64,000 bases of DNA from JAFAXD01 sp963760435. GTDB taxonomy: Bacteria; Pseudomonadota; Alphaproteobacteria; Rhizobiales; Xanthobacteraceae. Below are positions 26,426-33,779 of the stretch, one piece after another; position 1 is the first letter of the stretch; the number at the start of each line of letters is the position of its first letter. A model generated the notes under the pieces. It saw only the letters and a program-made list of their open reading frames with translations. It was not told the DNA's origin and made no database searches. The position numbers were made by a program, and so were the translations under genes. The stretch is from the NCBI GenBank assembly GCA_963760435.1, contig CAVXDE010000017.1:124001-188000 (forward strand). The letters are read 5' to 3'.

Positions 26426-27745
26426 CTACCTGCGCCCGGCCGGGTCGTATTGGGCCACCGTGCTCGGTCGTGTCGGCAGTTGATAATCGGCAAGCCGCGA
26501 GATCACGTCCTTGATCGGGTAGTCGACCCAGGCGTGCGTGACGTAGTCACGGTGCGGAACATCCGCCTCCACGAACGCGACCCCGCCTCTGCCCAGATCG
26601 GGCTTGATCTCATGGTTCACGGTCACGTCATGCTCGGCGAGGATGTGCTCCAGATCCTTGTTATGCTGCTTCGTATAATGAGTGTACGAGCTGATGAAGA
26701 AGCCAGAGCGGTTGTTCTCGATCCAGCTGGCGAACTTGTCGAGCTGGCCATAGACGCCGTCGAGCAACACGACGCCGCGCACGCGATTCTTGGCAAGGCC
26801 GCCGCTGTAAAGCGAGTATGCAGTCGGCATGAAGCCGCCGCTATAGCCGAAAATGACGATCTGCATGTTGGCGAAAGCTCTTGCGCTGAGCGGATCACCG
26901 TCGAGCTGCGCCAGCTTTTCGGAAGCCTCGTTTACGAAGCGTGCGACGGCTCCGGGCTGCGAGAAGCGGCCAACGCTGGAATCCGGCGCGTCGAATGCGA
27001 ATTGCGGTGCGACAAGGACCGCATTCATGCCCGACGCGGAGATCTGCGCCGGAACCTGCTGGCGGTCACGTACGTCGCGCTCGAGAGTGGCGCGATGGCC
27101 GTGGAAGAACAGCACCATCACGGCGGGACGGCGCGGATCAAAGCCTTTCGGAATGTGCAGGAGGACCCGGTTATCGTGATAGGAACGGCCTCCAAACGGA
27201 AACGGCGCCGAATCAAATTCAACAAGTTTGGTTAGAGATTCCTTGACGGGCCCGCTCTGCGGATTGATTGGCCGCGAGCGCAAGGTGTTCTCAAGTCGGT
27301 TCTTGTCAACGTTTGAATTACCTTCGTTCGCATAAGCGAGTTTCTCGCCCTGCAGCCGACGGCTTGCGTAGGTGACCACCGGTTTGTCCTCAAACCGGAC
27401 GTTCACGACACTGCCATCGTCGGTGAGCCGGTAAAGCGGAAACGCCCCGCGCCCTTCGGTCTTGGCGCCCCCGGAAACGCGATCGAATTGCAGCGAAGCG
27501 ACCTGATATTTACCGCCGTTCGGATGGCCGAGACTGGAACCGGCAAGCGCCGCGTAGGCGGTCTCTGCCGTTTCCCATCTATTGGATTTGGTTTCCGCCG
27601 CAGATTGAGTCTTGTAGGCGACTGATTGGCCTTCATCCATCGGGGCGCGTGCGCTGAGGTTGTCGTTGAGCAGCGACAAGCAGGACGCGCCACCGGCAAC
27701 CACCAGCGCGGTCGTGACAACCGCGACAGAACCGCCCAACGTCAT
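26426..27745 (-). CDS. Exported alpha/beta-hydrolase-like protein
   Basis: A 439-residue protein with a Sec signal (hydrophobic residues 5-22, with ASC near the cleavage site, so a lipoprotein is possible but the lipobox is weak). After about 160 residues with no recognised fold comes a hydrolase core: strand VLFFHGHRA (oxyanion region), nucleophile elbow GYSGG, and a C-terminal HAWVDYP that may supply the histidine. The overall layout suggests a periplasmic esterase or amidase. It lies downstream of the exported protein at 27977-29341, separated by a 231-base spacer with a G-rich motif. The fold call is moderate and the substrate unknown. Confidence 0.62.
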   Translation of the reverse strand: MTLGGSVAVVTTALVVAGGASCLSLLNDNLSARAPMDEGQSVAYKTQSAAETKSNRWETAETAYAALAGSSLGHPNGGKYQVASLQFDRVSGGAKTEGRGAFPLYRLTDDGSVVNVRFEDKPVVTYASRRLQGEKLAYANEGNSNVDKNRLENTLRSRPINPQSGPVKESLTKLVEFDSAPFPFGGRSYHDNRVLLHIPKGFDPRRPAVMVLFFHGHRATLERDVRDRQQVPAQISASGMNAVLVAPQFAFDAPDSSVGRFSQPGAVARFVNEASEKLAQLDGDPLSARAFANMQIVIFGYSGGFMPTAYSLYSGGLAKNRVRGVVLLDGVYGQLDKFASWIENNRSGFFISSYTHYTKQHNKDLEHILAEHDVTVNHEIKPDLGRGGVAFVEADVPHRDYVTHAWVDYPIKDVISRLADYQLPTRPSTVAQYDPAGRR

Positions 27746-27871
27746 GCGTTAAAATCCCCACCGTATGCTGGGCAGACTGCAGTCGGCGATGTGTCGGTAA
27801 GTGCGGTGCGGAACGTCAATCAAGCCGCGGCATACGGGCCGCGACGAATTCCACACAAGACTGCAGGCGCA

Positions 27872-27911
27872 CCCCGAACCCCCGGTCACCCCAACCACAG
27901 CCCCCAACCCC
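27872..27911 (-). promoter_or_regulatory. G-quadruplex-type motif upstream of the hydrolase gene
   Basis: On the minus strand five runs of four or five G lie within 40 bases (complements of 27872-27875, 27879-27883, 27889-27892, 27901-27905 and 27908-27911), with loops of 2-8 bases. Four runs suffice for a G-quadruplex. It is 127 bases upstream of the minus-strand hydrolase start, so it could form in the leader RNA or the non-template DNA. Confidence 0.5.
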
Positions 27912-27976
27912 AATGCAAATCTAAGGTCCCCAGAGTAAATAGCTTGCTAACTATGGCGAATTAAGGATCAGCCCGG

Positions 27977-29341
27977 TCAGTAGCGCTGGCCCCAGAAAAA
28001 TGGCCAAAATGAAGGCTGTTGGGTGACCGTGTTGTTGGCACGCTGCTGACGCTGTGTCTTCTTGGTGGTCTTTTTGGGAGTTGGATTTGCTGGTGCAGGC
28101 GCTACCGAGCTTGGCTGCGAGTTGTCGGGAGTCGTGCTCGCGAGCGGCTTGCCTTCGAGACTGGCGCCAGCCTGATTCGAGTTCGGCTCGGTCGAATTTG
28201 ACTGGTTGCTGATCTGAGGTTCGGTACCGCCGCCAGTACGTGTGGCGAGCAGCAAATTCGATCCGAGCACGCGCCATTGGTAACCGAGGCCGAAACTCAA
28301 CGGCTCGGCGCGACCGCTCTGGAACAGCTGCGTCAGGCGGGGCTGATAGTTGCGCGCAAACATCGTGATCGGCCCGCTGTAGCGGCCGAATGGATGCAGA
28401 TCCCATTTGTCGGACGAAAGATAGCTCACCGGAATGCCGGTGTCGTCCTGCAGCACCAAGGTGGCGTGCTGGAGCAGGAAGTTGCGCACGTCGGTGAAGC
28501 CGTTGCCGTGCAGCAGATAGGACGCGCTTTTGACGAATGCATCGCCGGTGCCGAGCCGATCGCAGAATTTTTCCAGTCCACTGGATTTGAACCCGGCGCC
28601 GGCCACGTTGGTGCCGAAGTAGTAGAGCGTCTTCTCGCGTCCGTCCTCGTCCGTGAACACGATTTTGACGCCATGCGCCGGATTCTTCATGCTGGGCGGC
28701 GATGGTGCGCTTTCCGGTTGCGGTACGCCTTGATCATCGAGCTTGATCAATGTCACGTCATGAATCGTCTTGCCGGATCGCGCGAGGAACACGTAGAGGA
28801 TCGGCAAGGTGCCGCTCACGCTGCTCGCGCCCAGTGTCATGCGCATATCGTGGGTCTTGAAGAAGCTGATTGTCAGGATCGTGCTCAACGAGCCTTCGAT
28901 ATGCCGCAAGGCGTCGTCGAGCGAACCGCGGGGCAGTCGCAGCAGATCCGGAACAGGACCGACGGGCTCGAGACCCGCCATCACGTAGGTCGACGCATTG
29001 GGAAAGAACGCGTTGGCGTAGAGAAAGTCCGGCCCCGAGAAGAAGTAGAACAAGACTTGATGCGGCGTTGTCAGCTTCGCGCTCGACCAGGCACGCACTT
29101 TGGAGAATTGGTTCTTATCAACATTGCCGAATGCGGAATTGAAGTAACGGGCATGTTGTTGCCAGGCCGGATCCTGCGTCAGCGGCGCCAGGGCGGAGCC
29201 TTCGGACGGCGGCATTCCGGCCAGAAAGCGTGCGGTGTCGTCGAAGCTTGTCGACTGCGCGAATCCCGGGCGCTGCTCGCCAATCAGGACTGCGCTGACG
29301 ACCAGTGCAACAAATCCAGCCGTTCGAAGCATGGCAATCAT
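27977..29341 (-). CDS. Exported protein of unknown function
   Basis: A 454-residue protein starting at ATG 29341, which overlaps the permease stop by four bases (ATGA), so translation is probably coupled. A Sec signal ends near GEQRPGFAQ. The mature part includes GNVDKNQF, FFSGPDFLYANAFFPNASTYVMAGLEPVG and HPFGRYSGPI, then a disordered Ser/Pro/Lys tail (about 375-440) ending in an aromatic-rich FWPFFWGQRY. I do not recognise the family. The coupling to an amino-acid permease suggests a periplasmic helper, but this is inference. The downstream hydrolase also carries an NVDKN segment, which may be chance. Confidence 0.7.
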   Translation of the reverse strand: MIAMLRTAGFVALVVSAVLIGEQRPGFAQSTSFDDTARFLAGMPPSEGSALAPLTQDPAWQQHARYFNSAFGNVDKNQFSKVRAWSSAKLTTPHQVLFYFFSGPDFLYANAFFPNASTYVMAGLEPVGPVPDLLRLPRGSLDDALRHIEGSLSTILTISFFKTHDMRMTLGASSVSGTLPILYVFLARSGKTIHDVTLIKLDDQGVPQPESAPSPPSMKNPAHGVKIVFTDEDGREKTLYYFGTNVAGAGFKSSGLEKFCDRLGTGDAFVKSASYLLHGNGFTDVRNFLLQHATLVLQDDTGIPVSYLSSDKWDLHPFGRYSGPITMFARNYQPRLTQLFQSGRAEPLSFGLGYQWRVLGSNLLLATRTGGGTEPQISNQSNSTEPNSNQAGASLEGKPLASTTPDNSQPSSVAPAPANPTPKKTTKKTQRQQRANNTVTQQPSFWPFFWGQRY

Positions 29342-30672
29342 GTTTTGTACTGCGGTTTGGATAAAGTCCCCCAACGCGACGCGTAGTAGATCCCAAGCCC
29401 GGCAATCATCGTCACGAAGCCGGCCAGCGATTGCACCGGCCTCGTCGTCACCAGATAGTACATCATGAACCCTGTAACCGCCAAAAAGATCAACGGCGTA
29501 ACCGGGTAGCCCCAGGCCCGATAGGGGCGCGGCAGGTCCGGACGGGTCAGGCGGAGCTTGACCAGCCCGAGAACGGTAAAAAACGCGCAGAACGTCAGAC
29601 TGAATTGAATGAACTCCAGCACGGCCTCAAAGCTCTGAGTGAGGAGTAGTACGGTAACGACGGCGAGCTGAAACAGAATGGCCGTCTGCGGTACCTGATT
29701 GCTCGATTTGCGCGCGAACGGGCGCAGCAAGGGGACGTCCTCGCCCATGGCAACCGTCACGCGTGGACCAATCCACGTCATTGCGCTGATCGAGGACACA
29801 AGCCCGAGGCAGATCAGCGCGCCAACGAGGCGCCCGCCCCAATCGCCAAAGATGTATCTGCCGGCGATCACCGCAACATCGATCTGGCCGGCCAGACTGC
29901 TGGTCGGCGTGGTGTATAGAAACACCGCGTTGAGCCCCACATAGAGGAACAACACGATCAGCGTTCCGGTGAACAGCGCGCGCGGCAAGCTGCGTGACGG
30001 GTCGCGGATTTCGCCGACGATATAGGCCGCCGCGTTCCAGCCGGAGTAGGAGTACATCACGAACACAAGGCTGATCGCGAACGGCGCGCTGATGATCTGC
30101 GGCAGATCGGATGCGCGCGGCGCAAACGAGATCGGCTGCGCCGTTCCGAAAGTGAAGCCGGCAATCAGAAAGCCGATGATCAGGACGAGCTTGAGGATGG
30201 TCCAGGCGTTCTGAAAAGCGCTGCTGTCGCGAATGCCGCGCAAGTGCACGAGCGCGACCAGCCAAGTCACCGCAAGCCCAAGCGCGACCGGCGGGATCCC
30301 GGGAATGATGGCCTTGAAATATTCGCCAAACGCCATCGCGGCGAGCGAGATCGGCGCGGCGAAGCCGACTGTCGCGGAGACCCAGCCGGCGAGAAAGCCG
30401 AACGCGGGACTGAACGAGCGCGAGAGAAAATTGTATTCACCGCTCGAGCGCGGAAACATGGCGCCGAGCTCGCCATAGCAAAGCGCACCGCACAGGGCGG
30501 CGATCCCGCCGACGATCCACAGCAGCAGCAGCGTGAAGCCCGAGGTGAGGTCTTTGACTTGAAAACCGAGACTGGTGAACACCCCGACCCCGATCATGTC
30601 GGCAATGACGATGGCGGTCGCCGTCGCCGTCGATACCGACGGTTGGGGAAGGTTAGTTTCGAGTGGTTTCAT
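29338..30672 (-). CDS. APC-family amino acid permease
   Basis: A 444-residue transporter with about 12 helices. The first helix region, TATAIVIADMIGVGVFTSLGFQ, holds the unwound G-x-G substrate motif of the amino acid-polyamine-organocation family. The RSSGEYNFL and YSYSGWNAAAYIVGEI segments are also typical. It imports or exchanges an amino acid. ATG 30672 (MKPLETNLPQPS) is chosen; the frame stays open upstream to 30834 but that leader is basic and not conserved-looking. The stop overlaps the next gene's start. Confidence 0.88.
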   Translation of the reverse strand: MKPLETNLPQPSVSTATATAIVIADMIGVGVFTSLGFQVKDLTSGFTLLLLWIVGGIAALCGALCYGELGAMFPRSSGEYNFLSRSFSPAFGFLAGWVSATVGFAAPISLAAMAFGEYFKAIIPGIPPVALGLAVTWLVALVHLRGIRDSSAFQNAWTILKLVLIIGFLIAGFTFGTAQPISFAPRASDLPQIISAPFAISLVFVMYSYSGWNAAAYIVGEIRDPSRSLPRALFTGTLIVLFLYVGLNAVFLYTTPTSSLAGQIDVAVIAGRYIFGDWGGRLVGALICLGLVSSISAMTWIGPRVTVAMGEDVPLLRPFARKSSNQVPQTAILFQLAVVTVLLLTQSFEAVLEFIQFSLTFCAFFTVLGLVKLRLTRPDLPRPYRAWGYPVTPLIFLAVTGFMMYYLVTTRPVQSLAGFVTMIAGLGIYYASRWGTLSKPQYKT

Positions 30673-31265
30673 ATCGATCGTCGCCCCTGAACCGGCATAT
30701 CGAGCAGCCATTTGTGTCCCCAAGCAGGCAAAAGGTTTTCCGGTAGGGAAAAAACGCTTTGCGGGCGCGCGAAACCGCGCATCCGCGTCCCGCTTGCGCC
30801 GCCACCGCGCCGCGCGCCAGGTCGAAAGCGGCACTGGAATCAGATGGTTGCTCGTCCACCCTGGGTGCGCAGTCGGTCTGAGGATCAGGAACGGCGCAAC
30901 GACGGACTGGTGCGGTCGCGCAACACGTCGTCGACAAAATCGAACGCGGCAAATCCGCAGCCGGCATTCGGGGGAACTTTTAGGCTTCGCTTAAGTGGGG
31001 TCTGACACGATCCCCCTCGATTTGGACAAGCCTGCCGCGATCAGTTTGTGTGTTTTGTGATCGACGGACAGGCACAAAAAGGGGGCGCGTTCGATCTGTC
31101 GGATGCGAAGTGATGTGAGCCGGCTGAGAGCTATTCGCGACTATATTGAAATCCTGCTGAACGCGTTCTCCACATGGCGGCTGACGCGGCTGCCATTCTC
31201 AGGTCTCGCCCTGGCTTGCACGCGACAGCTTGGCGATTTGCAGCACGAACCACAGGCCGGCCGTC
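30673..31265. other. 593-bp intergenic region without a supported gene
   Basis: Divergent promoters for the permease (minus) and the peptidoglycan-binding protein (plus) must lie here. A 62-codon frame at 31103-31291 exists but overlaps the next gene and has no supporting feature. I see no strong repeat, hairpin or RNA gene. Confidence 0.6.
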
Positions 31266-31877
31266 ATGTCGCTCGCACAAGTGCTTGTTGAGCCGATGGG
31301 CGCCCCCGAACTGCGGGCCCGGCGCGCGCGCGGCGAGGCGCGCGGAAAGGCGCGGTCGCGCGCGGTGCGGCTGCCGATCTTCTTTCGCGCTTTGATCGAG
31401 CGGCCGCGCGCATCGCTGTTTGCCATTGCCGGCAGCGCGGGCAGCGCTGCGATCGTCATCAATGCACTCTATCTGCAGCCCGGGCCGCATCCAGCACCGA
31501 TCTTTGCGATCGCGCCTCCCGCGCCGGCAGCGGTCACCATAGAGGCGGCATCGCCCTCGCAGCCGCATGCCCCGGTCGCCGAGATCGTGCGATCAGAGCC
31601 GAGCCCGCTGCCGGTGAAGGCGCCGGCAGTCGCGCACCCGCAAGCCCCGACGCGCGATCCAATCGGCAATCTGATCAACTCCTCGCGTCCGTTGGCGCCG
31701 ATCCAGCGCGCGTTGAGCGAGTTCGGGTATGGTCCCCTGGAAACCAATGGCACTTTCGGGCCACATACGCGGGCCGCTATCGAGCGCTTCGAACGGGATC
31801 ACAGGTTGCCGGTCACCGGCCAGATCTCGGATCGCCTTATCCGCGAGCTGTCGAATATGACGGGAAGACCCCTATAA
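31266..31877 (+). CDS. Peptidoglycan-binding domain protein, membrane anchored
   Basis: A 203-residue protein. A basic N-terminus is followed by one membrane helix (about residues 50-68, LFAIAGSAGSAAIVINALYL), a Pro/Ala-rich linker, then a C-terminal PG_binding_1 module: IQRALSEFGYGPLETNGTFGPHTRAAIERFERDHRLPVTG. The order places the module in the periplasm, tethered to the inner membrane. No catalytic domain is present. ATG 31266 is used; ATG 31230 adds 12 residues. It is followed eight bases later by the DUF1491 gene, probably in one operon. Confidence 0.84.
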   Translation: MSLAQVLVEPMGAPELRARRARGEARGKARSRAVRLPIFFRALIERPRASLFAIAGSAGSAAIVINALYLQPGPHPAPIFAIAPPAPAAVTIEAASPSQPHAPVAEIVRSEPSPLPVKAPAVAHPQAPTRDPIGNLINSSRPLAPIQRALSEFGYGPLETNGTFGPHTRAAIERFERDHRLPVTGQISDRLIRELSNMTGRPL

Positions 31878-31884
31878 TCAGCGG

Positions 31885-32229
31885 ATGCGTCTGAAATCGG
31901 CCATTTGGGTCGCGGCCTATGTGCGCCGCTGCCAACACGAGGGGGCTTATGCGCTCGTGCGCCGGCGTGGCGCCGAGGAAGCCGGCGCGATTTTCATTAA
32001 GATCAATCGCCTGGACGGGACCGCTGACTTATACGGGCCGGCCCCGCAATCAGCTTTTGATGAAGCGCAGCCGGATCGCATGTTTGCGGCCTGTGTGCCG
32101 AGGCAACCCGCAACTGATGCCGATATTGAGGCGTATCTGGCGCGCCAACTCCGCTACGATCCTGACGTCTGGGTGGTCGAAGTGGATGACCGCGCCGGCC
32201 GGCATTTTCTGGACCGGCTGGCCAGTTGA
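31885..32229 (+). CDS. DUF1491-family protein
   Basis: A 114-residue soluble protein matching the DUF1491 pattern: LKSAIWVAAYVRRCQHEGAY, GAIFIKINRLDG, LYGPAPQ and a C-terminal DPDVWVVEVDDRAGRHFL. The family is restricted largely to alphaproteobacteria and has no assigned function. It starts eight bases after the peptidoglycan-binding gene, and that pairing is commonly seen in rhizobial genomes. Confidence 0.85.
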   Translation: MRLKSAIWVAAYVRRCQHEGAYALVRRRGAEEAGAIFIKINRLDGTADLYGPAPQSAFDEAQPDRMFAACVPRQPATDADIEAYLARQLRYDPDVWVVEVDDRAGRHFLDRLAS

Positions 32230-32417
32230 ACCGGCGGGCGACTGCGACATTGTGTTCGCAATGCTACACTCATTCTAAATCGCTGCTACGGTGCTACCGG
32301 GACCTTGTTACATGGGCTATTCACTCGATGCGGTTATGGGACTGTTAACCAACTCAATGTCCTATCAACTGCGCGACGCGGGGGCGTCGCCGGGGGTTCC
32401 GGTGGGGGGAAGGAACT

Positions 32418-32612
32418 ATGAGCACGGTGATCGACTTTGCAGCTCGACGCGCTGAGCGCGCGACCGAGCGGCACGTCGCTGAGGGGGGCGGCAGCGCGAC
32501 AATCATCATTCTTCCGGTCATCCGCATCGAGCGGCTGGTTGATGCGCCGACAAAGCGCATCAAGCGTCCGCCCGCAGGCGGTAAGCGCCGGCGTCGCGCG
32601 CGCCAGTCGTAA
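32418..32612 (+). CDS. Small basic protein
   Basis: A 64-residue frame: MSTVIDFAARRAERATERHVAEG, a hydrophobic stretch IIILPVIRIERL, and a very basic tail (KRIKRPPAGGKRRRRARQS). A ribosome site (AAGGAA) precedes the ATG by about six bases. The basic tail suggests nucleic-acid contact, but there is no known motif. It could be a spurious frame; the ribosome site and standard ATG favour a gene. Confidence 0.45.
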   Translation: MSTVIDFAARRAERATERHVAEGGGSATIIILPVIRIERLVDAPTKRIKRPPAGGKRRRRARQS

Positions 32613-32632
32613 CAGCGGTCAGAGCGGTTGAC

Positions 32633-33175
32633 TCAGAGCGGTTGGCATTTGGCGCCCGCCAAGGCACGCTGTGCCATCGGCATCTGGCTCGGTTCAGGCG
32701 CGAGCGCACGCACCACGATCAGGCCCGTCGTCGTGGGCAATTCGACGATCAGCCGGTCAGCGGCGGTGACGTCTTCTTCCTCAGGCAGCTGGCTCTTCTG
32801 CTGCTGTGTCATCAGATCGAGCTCGATCACCCGCCGCCCGGCGGCGCGGTCGGTAATCGCATAATGTGCAGCGCCGTTGTGGGTGTAGAACGACACCGAA
32901 GTGTAGGCCTGAGACACCGGCGCGGTCAGCTTCATCGGGCCCTTTGCGAGATCGTAGCGGCACACCGCGGTTGCGAATGCCGGATCTGTAAAGGGTAGTT
33001 TCGCATCCTTGGGGGCGGGCGCGGGCAACGCGACCATCGTGTTGATCGGTGTATCCGGGGCAAGACGCGCGTAAGCGTCATGGGTCGCGGCCCGCGGCAG
33101 ATACAAGACCATCACCAGGTGGACGATACCGCCCAGCACGAGTCCGGCCACAAGCCACAACAACCAACGCATCAT
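32633..33175 (-). CDS. DUF1254-type membrane-anchored protein
   Basis: A 180-residue protein with one N-terminal membrane helix (about 4-28, WLLWLVAGLVLGGIVHLVMVLYL) and a periplasmic domain resembling the DUF1254 module: FTDPAFATAVCRYDLAKGP, SVSFYTHNGAAHYAITDR. Its ATG overlaps the stop of the DUF1214 gene by four bases (32633-33175 and 33172-33750). The DUF1254-DUF1214 pair recurs in rhizobia; no function is established. Confidence 0.76.
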   Translation of the reverse strand: MMRWLLWLVAGLVLGGIVHLVMVLYLPRAATHDAYARLAPDTPINTMVALPAPAPKDAKLPFTDPAFATAVCRYDLAKGPMKLTAPVSQAYTSVSFYTHNGAAHYAITDRAAGRRVIELDLMTQQQKSQLPEEEDVTAADRLIVELPTTTGLIVVRALAPEPSQMPMAQRALAGAKCQPL

Positions 33176-33750
33176 TGACAGCGCCCCATCGACACCGACG
33201 GCATCGGTGTTTCCTTCCCGGCCTTGCTGGCGATGCCGACCGGGGTGTCGTAGAGCCTCAGCACCAGGGTGTAGCGCTCGATGCCGCCCGTCGGCAGCCA
33301 GTTGCCCGGCTGCGCTCTGGGCGCGACCGTGACGTCAAAGGTGCCGTCCGCCTTGCGCAGCAACTCTTCGCTGGTGAATCCGTAGCGATTGACGATGTTG
33401 CCGACCAACTGGCCGCGGCGATCGTAGAGTGTCAGGGTGAAGAAACGCGCCTGCGGCGTCGTTCCCCGTAGGGTGACGTCGCAGCGGCCGTCGAGGGGCC
33501 GGCCGGCGTCATCGGTCTGCGCCACGAATGCAATCCCATCGCCAAGCGCGAGCGGAAGTTCGCCGCGGCGCTCGATTTCAGCGCGTGCGTAAGGATCGAT
33601 CTCCGCCGTGCCGATCTTGGGCCGCGCCGACCAGGCGCCAATGCTTAGCGCGCCGATGGAGACACCCTGGCTGACCGCGTACCAAGTCGACCCAATGCCG
33701 ACGGCGGCGGCGATGGCAAAGCACAACAATGCTCCAAGCAGCAGGCGCAT
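33172..33750 (-). CDS. DUF1214-type membrane-anchored protein
   Basis: A 192-residue protein with an N-terminal helix (about 2-25) and a periplasmic beta-rich domain with the DUF1214 features: ARFFTLTLYDRRGQLVGN, NRYGFTSEELL, WLPTGGIERYTLVLRLYDTPVG. It starts 29 bases after the PBP1A stop and overlaps the DUF1254 gene, so the three genes probably share one transcript. A cell-envelope role is inferred from that context only. Confidence 0.8.
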   Translation of the reverse strand: MRLLLGALLCFAIAAAVGIGSTWYAVSQGVSIGALSIGAWSARPKIGTAEIDPYARAEIERRGELPLALGDGIAFVAQTDDAGRPLDGRCDVTLRGTTPQARFFTLTLYDRRGQLVGNIVNRYGFTSEELLRKADGTFDVTVAPRAQPGNWLPTGGIERYTLVLRLYDTPVGIASKAGKETPMPSVSMGRCQ

Positions 33751-33779
33751 TAGATCAGGGCGGATCGGTTAGACGTCAT

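Noticed and set aside
31103..31291. 62-residue frame in the intergenic region before the peptidoglycan-binding gene
   Set aside because: Overlaps the real gene start and lacks a ribosome site or recognisable feature.
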